This document shows, in pieces, positions 43,760 through 54,600 of a stretch of DNA of 64,000 nt (within the stretch, counting starts at the first letter, position 1; each line of letters opens with the position of its first letter). The position numbers were made by a program, and so were the translations under genes. Source of the stretch: Podarcis raffonei (Eukaryota > Chordata > Lepidosauria > Squamata > Lacertidae). The notes beneath the pieces are model-generated. The model was given only the letters and a program-made list of their open reading frames with translations. It made no database searches and was not told where the DNA came from. Location: assembly GCF_027172205.1 (NCBI RefSeq), contig NC_070618.1, positions 6,888,001 through 6,952,000 on the forward strand, given 5' to 3'.

Positions 43760-43814
43760 ACGAATTTTAGAAAGGGGCAAGATTAGACGCAGGTGCACAA
43801 AGCGTTTTTAAAAA

Positions 43815-44225
43815 TGTTGTTGTTGTTTAGTTGTTTAGTCATGTCCGACTCTTCGTGACCCAATGGACCAGAGCACGCCAGGCACTCCTGTCTTCCACTG
43901 CCTCCCGCAGTTTGGTCAAACTCATGCTGGTAGCTTCGAGAACACTATCCAACCATCTCCTCCTCTGTCGTCCCCTTCTCCTTGTGCCCTCCATCTTTCC
44001 CAACATCAGGGTCTTTTCCAGGGAGTCTTCTCTTCTCATGAGGTGGCCAAAGTATTGGAGCCTCAGCTTCACAATCTGTCCTTCCAGTGAGCACTCAGGG
44101 CTGATTTCCTTCAGAATGGATAGGTTTGATCTTCTTGCAGTCCATGGGACTCTCAAGAGTCTCCTCCAGCACCATAATTCAAAAGCATCAATTCTTCGGC
44201 AATCAGCCTTCTTTATGGCTTCTTT
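43815..44225 (-). mobile_element. Bov-B LINE 3' end
   Basis: Antisense [20 protein letters not shown] and [20 protein letters not shown] with a reversed ACAACAAC tail at the left. Confidence 0.9.
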
Positions 44226-44869
44226 TTTAAAAAAATATATATTCAAAACTCCTTGTGCTCCTCTCCTCTCCCCCTTTTCCTGCCCTCTCCCTGCATCTCA
44301 GAGGTGACACGTCTGGCAAGGGTCGGCCATGTCAGTGACAGCCTCTCTTCCTCTTCGCCTGCTCTCCAGCAACCACTACCCGCTGCCCACAGGAGGAGGC
44401 CAGCTACGGTGGCCGTGGAGAGGCAACAGGGTGCTCCCTCATAGCTGCCGCTGTCACCATTTAAGACAAGCGCCAATTCATCCTCCTCTCTGAGTTCGGT
44501 GGCAGTGTCACTAGTGGGGGAAACAGGGACGTTCTGAGATCAAATTGGAAGCTGGGATGGCTTCTGTAATTCCAGGACTGACCCTGGAAAATAGGGACAC
44601 TCAGAGGGTAGGAGGTGGTAGTTATGCCCCTTCTCCCATTGACTGGTGATGCTCTGCAACTGACCTCCATTTCCCCCACTTTAGCATTGTTGCAGGAATT
44701 TATGTATAGGTTGGGGGGTGTTTTGTCCCTCCAGCAGACATCATGCACATGCAGCCCACTACCAAAACCAGCACAATCGCTTTTGTGACTTTTGTGATTT
44801 GTCCCCACAAAACACTTCATCACAGTTTCTTCCTATCTATTCAAAGGGCCTTTGCTGCACGATACCAAA

Positions 44870-45426
44870 TGTAAGAATTCACTGATAAATGTATCTATGT
44901 ACTGGCTCACTGGAAAACTTCAGAAATTCATATAGACATGTGAGCTCAGCTCCTCAGCAGCCCCTCTGCCTGAGTGATAATCCCTGGCATCCTGATACCT
45001 GAGTGCCAGACAGGTAGCCATTCCAGAAATAACAAACCGAGATGAAAACAAAAGGGTGGGATTAACTTGGCTGGGAAACAGGGAAATGTAAATATCCTTT
45101 TTGTTACACTTGATGGGTGTTTGGTGGAGGGCAAGGAGAACCATGGGGCAGGGTCCAGGATGCTCAGATTACTGCCACCAGACCTCCCCTTTCATGATGT
45201 AACCGTGATGTAGTTTTGGGGGGGTAACATGGGGATTAGCAGCTAATAAAAGTTTGGGGGCTCTTTTGTTCAGGGCTTCCATCTTGTTCCACCTAGTGGC
45301 AGGTTGGAGTCCTGTCCCGACAGTCTTCAATAAAGACCAAGCCTACTGGCTGCTGTTTTGCTCTAGTATTCCTGGCTGGTGTCCTTGTTTTTTGTCCAAA
45401 GGAGCCCTCAGATTTCTCTGTTAACA
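44870..45426 (+). mobile_element. Solo LTR of an endogenous retrovirus
   Basis: AATAAAGACCAAGCCTACTG poly(A) region (about 45,330) and end CTCTGTTAACA; organised like the 27,448 LTR and distantly related to it. Fossil. Confidence 0.6.
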
Positions 45427-45979
45427 GCATTGACAGGCAACCATGAGGCAAAGGATCCTATTCTTATTTGGGAATGCATAGCTCTGTCTTCTCATGGGTT
45501 GCGGTTGATTCAATACTGGAGTTATCTAGAACCCAGAATTACTAAGGGCAGGACAATGCACCCCAAGCTAATACTTCCCCGCTCAAACTTACCATGCCTC
45601 AGCAGCCATGCTGAGCAATTCTGCACTCAATTCCAGAGGCACAGCTAAGCACAACTATTCACGTGCCAGGGATCCGGGTGTGTTTCTCTCTGCCTTCCTT
45701 CTTTTCCAGCAAGAATTCTGCAGTGCAGTCTTTGATTTTCCCTGGGATTCCGATGGGAAGCCTGTGTCAGTTTGCAACACCCACTGAGCTTGTCATGGAC
45801 AGAAAGCAAACATCGGGTTAAATATTTACTTCATACAAGCATAAAGAAAATGTTGCATATCCTGCAGCCTGCCTGTTGAGAAGTTTCCTGAATTACTGAC
45901 ACCGCTGCAGCAATTAACAGAGGTGATCACGCAGCCCAATTGAACAGTGTCAACAAAATGACAATGTACAACAATGAAG

Positions 45980-46130
45980 GTAATGTCATGATATACAAGG
46001 CATGTCATGACACACATGATGTGCCTTATGTCGTGACATGCCTTGTGCGTCATGACAGGACATAACAATCATGTCATGTCATGACATGCTTTTGTGTGTG
46101 TCAAGACATGCTCTGTGTGTCAAGACAAGA
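45980..46130. repeat. Cluster of TGTCATGACA-type short palindromes
   Basis: At least eight CATGACA/TGTCATG/TGTCAAGACA units in about 150 bases with no common period. 46,140-46,290 then repeats ACAAAATGGCAC three times. Not assigned to a known element. Confidence 0.7.
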
Positions 46131-46379
46131 CAGTTTGGGGGCAGTACGGAAAGCAGGATATGTTGCACAAAATGGCACCAAATAACACTCCATGTTGGCA
46201 ATCCGACAAGGTTGAGTTTGGGGGTATCCGTATGGCACAAAATGTAGGTTTTGCAGAACAAAATGGCACAAGACTAGCAAAAAACCTTTGTGTCAGATTT
46301 TTTTGGGGGTGTGGATCCGGAATTTTGGAGCCACACATTAATGAAGCCTGATAGTCACAAATGCAAAGGAGCCTGGCTA

Positions 46380-47010
46380 GACATCCGAAATAGGGTAAAG
46401 GCCAGGCAGAAGAGAAAACGGTGCTACAGACATGTGTTTTGGAGTGTTGCCTTCTCTGGATTGGAACAGAGAAATAAATGCTTTTATAGAGATCGCAAAG
46501 CAGCAGCATCCATTGCCAAAATCCAGGTTGTTCTCCATAATGCCCTCTTCACATGCATGAGAAGATCCATTATGTAGGCCCAGTGTTAAGTAGCAAAGTC
46601 CAAACGGCTTGCATCATGGTTCCAGCATGATCGTCACACCTCGCTCCTATCCTGCTTTTTTGTTCTTAGCCTGTGTAGGAAGAAAGGTCCACACAAACGT
46701 ATCCTTTCTGATATGCAGTCGCTAAGCAGCCGCAAAGGACATTTTGGCTGGGTATCAAGGTTACTGATAGTATAAATGAAGCTTTGAAGTTGTTTTAAAT
46801 TTTCAGTCTATCTGGGATTTTAATCCATGATAGTTTATGCCATAATAGCTTTCTTAAGTGCTTTCAGGTGCAACAATACTTTTTCATTGTCCCTCTCCAC
46901 AAACCCCAAAACAAATTGGAGGCACACTTCCCTTTTACACCTAAAATGTCCAGCCCAAATTGCCAAGACAGGTATTCACTGGTGTTGCATCTGCATCCAT
47001 ATATCATAGG
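46380..47010. other. Intergenic stretch without recognised features
   Basis: I see no gene, exon or known repeat here. Confidence 0.5.
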
Positions 47011-47360
47011 ATCAGGGTGGTGCTGTGGTCTAATCCACCGAGCCTCTTGGGCTTGCCGATCAGAAGGTCGGCGGTTCGAATACCCGTGATGGGGTGAGCT
47101 TCTGTTGCTCTGTCCCTGCTCCTGCCAACCTAGCAGTTTGAAAGCACACCAGTGCAAGTAGATAAATAGGTACTGGTGTGGCGGGAAGGTAAACGGCGTT
47201 CCTGTGCGCTCTGGCTTCCGTCACGGCGTTCTGTGCACCAGAAGTGGTTTAGTCATGCTGGCCACATGACCTGGAAAGCTGTCTGTGGACAAACGCTGGC
47301 TCCCTCAGCCCAAAAGCGAGATGAGCACCGCAACCCCATACATAGTCTTTACATTTACCA
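47011..47360 (+). repeat. Sauria-type SINE, variant with CCATCACGGCG body
   Basis: TCAGGGTGGTGCTGTGGTCT head; body GTGCGCTCTGGCTTCCGTCA as in the 20,698 copy, so a shared older subtype. Confidence 0.85.
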
Positions 47361-47727
47361 TATATCATGGCTATCAATAACATGTGTGCTGCAGGAAACA
47401 TGTGTAACACTCCTGTTTCCCCTTCCTCCAAAAGGCTGGGTCGTCCTCTTATATACCTGCTGGGATTGACAAGGCATCTGACCCTCACCTGAATCTCATA
47501 GCTCACCAATTAACCAACTCATAGCCAACTCATAGCCAAACCAATTAACAAACTAGAAGGATTACTGTTAATAGCACCAGTTTTCCTATAACTTGATATT
47601 GCTGGATCGTTTTGATGAACTGCAAATGCATGTTTAGTTTGCTTTCTGTTGCCACCCTGGAACTTTTCTTTATTAGTGCCACTTTGTTTTGTACGATTCC
47701 TTGCAAATGAAGGAAAACAACTTTTCT

Positions 47728-47985
47728 GAGAGCCAGTGTGGTGTAGTGGTTAAGAGCGGTAGTCACGTAATCTGGGGAACCGGGTTCGCTTCCCCGCTCC
47801 TCCACATGCAGCTGCTGGGTGACCTTGGGCTAGTCACACGTCTTTGAAGTCTCTTAACCCCACTCACCTCACAGAGTGTTTGTTGTGGGGGAGGAAGGGA
47901 AAGGAGAATGTTAGCCGCTTTGAGACTCCTTAAAGGGAGTGAAAGGCGGGATATCAAATCCAAACTCCTCTTCTTCTTCTTCTGC
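47728..47985 (+). repeat. Second-family tRNA-derived SINE
   Basis: GAGAGCCAGTGTGGTGTAGT head and a (TTC)n tail, closely similar to 8,952-9,205. Confidence 0.9.
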
Positions 47986-48482
47986 TTGTATATGTTGATA
48001 ATATAATTTTGGTTACAGAGGACAAACAAGATTGTACAAAAGTCAAGGTTGGGTGCAGGCCTGGCCAGGACATAGGCATCTTGACTGTAACAAAGGTGAC
48101 CTGTGTGCTTGCTTGCTTGATTAACAGCTGTTGGGAACTTCAAGGTCCCTGCTCTCCCTTCTTATGGTCTTTATACTGGACCTGGAGACTCCAATAGAGA
48201 GCATTCCATGTCAAGAAGGAGGGCAAGTGGGCACTCTATCAAATGACAGGGCAGGAGCTACACGGAACAGGGCCTTTTCACTGGTGGTGCCCATTGTATG
48301 CCTCACTCTTCCCAGACCTTTTGGCCTGCATTTTGGAGCTTTATAATTTAGGAAGACTTTGGAAGAACAAGTCTTATTAGTTGCTGACATATGAGCGGAT
48401 TTTATTTGCTTCTGCTCTGTGCTTCTGGTGCACCAGGGTTTACACCAGCGTAAATGAATTGACCAGGATGCCAGAAGGGAGA

Positions 48483-48930
48483 TGTCAGGGATGATTCGGA
48501 GAAGCAATGGACAGAAGAGGCGGAACAAGGGCTCAGGGATGTTGAAGAGCCCTGCAACCACCCAGAGACAGAGGAAGTGGAAGATGGGGCGGAGAGTAGC
48601 CAGGGAGCGCAGGGGCTCAGGGATGCTGAAGAGCCCTGCAACCACCCAGAGGCTTGGGAAGGAAGCTCAGACTCAGGAAGGGAGGGGGCTTTCAAATCAG
48701 CACAGACAAGGAGGGACATGAAACATAAGGATCAAAGACATCTCACACAATTCCCACGCCTACTTTGTTGGCGCGGGAATCGTAGGAAGCCACTCCCCGA
48801 ATCTGACTCAACAGGTTCGGATGCGTAATTCTGAACTGTAGCTGTTTCTTGTATATATGTAATAAAGATTGTAAATACCAATGCTGACTGTGCCGGAGTG
48901 TTAATGCGAAGGGGAAACGCCACCTTTACA
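48483..48930 (+). mobile_element. Probable solo LTR (TGTCAGGGATG)
   Basis: TG start, duplicated CCTGCAACCACCCAGAG block, AATAAAGATTG near 48,862, end CCACCTTTACA. Fossil. Confidence 0.5.
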
Positions 48931-49439
48931 GGATACAGTTTATGAGCTTTCTCCATTATCTGCACAGCAGGGGATGTTTAGTCAACAGTGCAAAGGCTGA
49001 GCTGAAGCATTCCCTGTTGGTTACCTGTTTCAGCAATAGGGGTCACTGTTTGGTAGTACCCAATTGGTTAGCTGTCAGATTCCAGAGCTTCCTATTGGTG
49101 GCTCTTAGGTAATTCACAAAATACAGAGCCCATTCATAAAACACAGTATTCATTCATAAAGCAGTAACATAAATCTGCATTGCTACATATTGGGTGTACA
49201 TTTCAGCAGTTGAATGTACAAGTTTATGGCCATACTGTAGTGTAGTGCTTATGTGACTGTGAATAAAAGGTGGATGGGCTCATTGTCTCGGGGTTGGGGG
49301 GGGAGAGGTGACAAAACTGATTTCCAATAAGTGCTCCCCCCCTTTATTTCCATAACAAGTCCTTGAATCTGTACTCTGAATGGTGAGACCAGGGACCTAG
49401 AAGGTGCAGGGCTTGTCAGTCCAACCCCTGCACAGTCTC

Positions 49440-49825
49440 ACCAGGGCTGACCTTAAGGCAATTGGAGCAATTGGGCCAAATTGGGCCCCACGGGTCGCAC
49501 CTAAGGAGGCCCCACACCAGGGCAATCTAGATGGATTTTATTTATATCTATAAGATTTTGCAGACTTTGGCTGTGAACTGGGGCCCTACAAAAAAAATTC
49601 AAGTTGCGCATGAAGTCTTGGGTTTACAATTTTGGGAGAGGGGAGACTGCAGCACGGGGGAGCAGGCAGGTTTGCAAGGCCCCCTAGGTTTAGAGGCCCA
49701 AGTTGCCCTGCCCTCACACGAAGTATTGGGTTTGCAATTTTGGGTGTGGGAGGGCTGGCGAGGCCCCCTAGATTTAGAGGCCCTAGGCTTCAGCCTACTT
49801 AGCCTGTACATAAATCTGGCACTGG
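49440..49825 (+). repeat. Diverged relative of the GGGCCGGATTTAGG repeat
   Basis: CCAGGGCTGACCTTAAGGC at the left, internal direct repeat GGGTTTACAATTTTGGG, and CTTAGCCTGTACATAAATCT at the right. Confidence 0.5.
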
Positions 49826-50211
49826 CTGTGGCCCACCAACATCTGAAGAACCACGAGTTCCCCTACCGTACATAAGAATAATACACTGGTAAAGTGCATA
49901 CATGTGATGTGAAGGATGGGGAACCTCTGCCCCTATAGGTGTTGTTGGACTCCATTTCCCATCAGCCACAGCCAGAATGGCTGGTGGTCTGGGCTATGGG
50001 AGTTGTAGTCCAACAACGTCAAGAACGCAGAATAAGAAAGTCCTAATGGAACACCCCAAATTATTTCCCCACCTGTCAGCAGTAAACATAGGAACATGAA
50101 CTCAAAATCAATTTCAATGGAAGACACAGCAAGAAAGGGCAAGGTTTTCGTTATGTAGGCTCAGTCACACCAGTAAGTGTACAGTACAACCAGCTTTGGA
50201 AGCAGCTGCTC

Positions 50212-50213
<2 letters not shown>

Positions 50214-50254
<41 letters not shown>

Positions 50255-50400
50255 TATTTTATTATTTATACCCAGCCCATCTGGCTGGGTTTCCCCAGTC
50301 ACTCTGGCCAGCTTACAACACATATAAAAACATAGTAAAACATCAAACATTTTTAAAGAAAACTTTCAGCGAGTAGAACTAATGAAGGAACCTTGAGAAC
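50214..50400 (-). repeat. (AAT)n plus antisense L2 3' end
   Basis: AAT run then CCCAGCCCATCTGGCTGGGT and CACTCTGGCCAGCTTACAAC. Confidence 0.78.
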
Positions 50401-50689
50401 AAATCATCTGAAAGCAGTTTTGGAATCATGCACGCACCAGCTCAAGTCACTGGTTTGGAAACTCAGGATTCCAATTTGGCAACTTGGAAAAAAACAAAAA
50501 CTCGTTGTTATTAAACCAGTGTCACTGACTCTACTTTGATTTCCAACCTCAGATGTGCTTTCATTCTAGATCCCCTGGTCTGGGCAGGGCAGGGCAGAAC
50601 AGAGCAAGATGCTGGGACGGGGAGTAATTGGCACAAGCCTATGATTCTGAGGAGGCTGACTTTGAGTATTTGTTCTGTTCTGTTACTTG

Positions 50690-51049
50690 TTGGCGCTGTG
50701 GGTTAAACCACAGAGCCTAGGACTTGCTGATCAGAAGGTCGGCGGTTTGAATCCCCGCGACGGGGTGAGCTCCCGTTCCTTGGTCCCAGCTCCTGCCAAC
50801 CTAGCAGTTCGAAAGCACGTCAAAGTGCAAGTAGATAAATAGGTACCGCTCCGGCGGGAAGGTAAACAGCGTTTCCGTGCGCTGCTCTGGTTCTCCAGAA
50901 GCGGCTTAGTCATGCCAGCCACGTGACCCGGAAGCTGTCTGCGGACAAACGCCAGCTCCCATGGCCTATAGAGCGAGATGAGCACCGCAACCCCAGAGTC
51001 TGTCAAGACTGGACCTAATGGTCAGGGGTCCCTTTACCTTTACCTTTTT
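50690..51049 (+). repeat. Sauria-type SINE
   Basis: Contains GTCTGCGGACAAACGCCAGC, the form linking the 20,698 subtype with the main subtype. It lies about 200 bases beyond the B poly(A) signal. Confidence 0.92.
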
Positions 51050-51249
51050 ATGCACGACACGAGCAGTTTGAAATGGGGCCTACATTTTCTGTCCAGCCTG
51101 GGCCCATTACCAGCTTTGCACAGCCCTGGGTCTAGCCAAGGGGGAAAGTGTCAAATAACTGTAGGGACAGCACACACAAAAAAGTGCATGCTTGTGTGGT
51201 CTTCAAAGAGATTACCTAAATCTTCCTAGAGCCAATGGCTTGTGTATAG

Positions 51250-51255
51250 TTTATT
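51250..51255 (-). other. Candidate poly(A) signal of STRA6-like B
   Basis: AATAAA on the minus strand about 210 bases after the stop codon, in unique sequence. Confidence 0.4.
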
Positions 51256-51462
51256 AACGATTGCAGCAGGCAGGCAAACCAGGCGTTCATGTGGAGGGAA
51301 GGCATGACACATGATGTGGTGGAAATACAACAGGTTATCTTTTTAGAAAGCCCTATGGAACAAGCAGTCAATAAATGCAACTCTCGGCAAGTATAACTTG
51401 CGCCGCTTTTGTTGATGCAACATCAGGAACGGCATCTCTACAGTCCACGTAGAGTCCATATA

Positions 51463-51650
51463 TTAAACATGCTGATCCCAATGCACCAATTGGTCTGTAG
51501 AATGATCGCCTGGAGGGACAGCACAGGGCTGTGGAAAATCCACAGGATTAGATCCTAGTCTTCGCTTCCGGAGTTGCAGGAGACTGGGGTTGTTCAACAG
51601 CGTGTAAAGCAACAGCCATCTTTTCCTGGCTCTGCCTGATACCTTGGGAG
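51463..51650 (-). CDS. STRA6L: STRA6-like B last exon and stop
   Basis: [20 protein letters not shown] then [20 protein letters not shown] and a further tail ending [10 protein letters not shown] and TAA. The exon holds 62 codons against 31 in A. Acceptor TTTTTAG. Confidence 0.9.
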
Positions 51651-54600
51651 CTAAAAACAAGACTGACAATTAAATTTTCAAACATGCATGCACCACAACC
51701 TCTATACCTTATTTATAAGGCTTCCATTTTGTTTCCAGAATAGTAATAATTTATTATTTGTACCCCGCCATCTGGCTGGGTTTCCACAGAGACCAAAAAT
51801 ACACTAAAAATACACTAAAAGGCACACACAGGGCTGCCTTAAGATGTCTTCTGAATGTCAGGTAGTTGTTTATCGCTTTGACATCTGATGGGAGGGCGTT
51901 CCACAGGGCGGGCGCCACCACCGAGAAGGCCCTCTGCCTGGTTCCCTGTAGCTTTGCAGCTGTAGGTACAACTCTAGGTGCTCACGTTAGTGTTTAAAGC
52001 TCAAAGTAACTTAGGCCCCAAATATCTGCAAGACCACCTCCTTCCCTCCAGACCATCGTGGAGGTCAAAATCAGCGGAGGGGACCCTCCTGGTAGTTCCA
52101 TCACTCTCAGCTGTTTATGGGATGGCAGCCCTAGGGAAGGCATTCACTGTAGCAGCCCCAAAGTTGTAGAATTCCCTTCCCACAGATGCGTGTCTGGCAC
52201 TTTCATTAAGCCACTCTCATCAGAGGCTGAAAACGCACCTCTTTACCCTGGCCTTTGATACCTGAAATACATATCTTGGGACCAACCCTATTCTCTTGAA
52301 TGTTAATCCTTTTTTAAAAAAATAGGCTTTTAATTGTCCTAACCCACCCTGGGGCAGACTAATGACTGTACTGAAAAACCTTTCCTTTTGTTCCTTTCCC
52401 TTGGAGCACTCAGAAGTCGCTTTCAAAGAGTCAATTGACTGCAGTAAAATAATTATTTATTTTGCCATGACAAAAATGGTACAGACAAGCTAATGCTCAT
52501 TGCCTGCCTGCCTTCTCTGGGCTTGCCAGCCTTTTTTATGCACTCTGGGACGGATGATCATTTGATTTCCCAGAAAACACATGATTTACGGGAAATAGTA
52601 TAGAATTTAGCATTCGTTTCTCCATATTTGGATCAACTTCCTTATTTCACATATTTCCAGCCCCTCCTTCCTCCTGTTTCAGCCTCCCTCCCTCTGGGGT
52701 TACAATAACATCCATTCAACCTTGTTCTTTATCTCTGCCAGACATTCCTGAGAGAGGCCTATTTTCACTGTGACATCTAAGCAACAAGAAAAAGCCTTGT
52801 CCTTCTGGATGGTGTAAAAACCTCCCCCCCCCTTAAAGGTAGGGGTTTGGGGATAACATATGAGAGAGGAGAAAATGCCTCAAAGAGTTTTGGGGATCAT
52901 ATAGAGAACAACATTTTAATGGCCCTTAAGTACAACCACAAAAGACATTTGAAATTGGTGTCAGGTAGGTTGGTGTCAGGTAGGTTGGACCTGGGACACG
53001 GGTGGCGCTGTGGGTTAAACCACAGAGCCTAGGACTTGCCGATCAGAAGGTCAGCAGTTCGAATCCCCGCAACAGGGTGAGCTCCCATTGCTCAGTCCCT
53101 GCTCCTGCCAACCTAGCAGTTCGAAAGCACGTCAAAGTGCAAGTAGATAAATAGGTACCGCTCCGGCGGGAAGGCAAACAGCGTTTCCGTGCGCTGCTCT
53201 GGTTCACCAGAAGCAGCTTAGTCATGCTGGTCACATGACCCGGAAGCTGTACGCCGGCTCCCTCGGTCAAGAAAGCGAGATGAGCGCCGCAACCCCAGTC
53301 GGCCATGACTGGACCTAATGGCCAGGGGTCCCTTTACCCCTTTACCTTTACCTAGGTTGGACCTAGGGCCAGCTCCTGAAGCAAACCACAAAATGGTGCC
53401 TCCCTCCCCGTTAGGGAACAAGAGGTGATTGGAGATCTACATCAGGAACAAGGGAAGAATAATTGGGAACTGCTGCCTCATGGATGGGTTGGCCCTGGTT
53501 GGACCAACTAGCCAACCTGTCAAAATCAATCACATACACTACTTATAACATTCAGTGTTTGGACAGCGAATTGTACAGCTGGGATAGCAGAGACTTTCAA
53601 AACAAAACAAAACCCTAGAATGGTATGTGACCAGTGCTGCTGTGAGTGAATGGAGTTTTCAAAGAATATGTAGTATTGCCAACTGGCTGGGGGTGGGGGG
53701 TGGGACTGGCCGGCTCTTATGCCCTTAAAAAGCAGCTTGCTCAGCAGAAATCAGTTGCTGCTGTTGTTTGTTGTTTAGTCGTTTAGTTGTGTCCGACTCT
53801 TCATGACCCCCTGGACCAGAGCACGCCAGGCACTCCTGTCTTCCACTGCCTCCCGAAGTTTGGTCAAACTAATGCTGGTAGCTTCGAGAACACTGTCCAA
53901 CCATCTTGTCGTCTGTCGTCCCCTTCTCCTTGTGCCCTCCATCTTTCCCAACATCAGGGTCTTTTCCAGGGAGTCTTCTCTTCTCATGAGGTGGCCAAAG
54001 TATTGGAGCCTCACCTTCAGGATCTGTCCTTCCAGTGAGCACTCAGGGCTGATTTCCTTAAGAATGGATAGGTTTGATCTTCTTGCAGTCCATGGGACTC
54101 TCAAGAGTCTCCTCCAGCACCAGAATTCAAAAGCATCAATTCTTCGGCGATCAGCCTTCTTTATGGTCCAGCTCTCACTTCCATACATCACTACTGGGAA
54201 AACCATGGCTTTAACTATACGGACCTTTGTTGGCAAGGTGATGTCTCTGCTTTTTAAGATGCTGTCTAGGTTTGCCATCGCCTTTCTCCCCAGGGGCAGG
54301 CATCTTTTAATTTCGTGACTGCTGTCACCATCTGCAGTGATCATGGAGCCCAAGAAAGTGAAATCTCTCACTGCCTCCATCTCTTCCCCTTCTATTTGCC
54401 AGGAGGTGATGGGACCAGTGGCCATGATCTTCTTCTTTTTTTGATGTTGAGCTTCAGACCATATTTTGCACTCTCCTCTTTCACCCTCAATAAAAGGTTC
54501 TTTAATTCCTCCTCACTTTCTGCCATCAAGGTTGTGTCATCTGCATATCTGAGGTTGTTGATATTTCTTCCTGCGATCTTAATTCCGGCTAGGGATTCAT

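Noticed and set aside
44920-45144. Minus-strand ORF near 45 kb as the STRA6-like A start exon
   Set aside because: It lies in an LTR-like block and shows no N-terminal STRA6 similarity.
53775-54425. 216-residue minus-strand ORF as a host gene
   Set aside because: It is the C-terminal part of Bov-B LINE ORF2, seen also at 22,214, 40,940 and 43,815.
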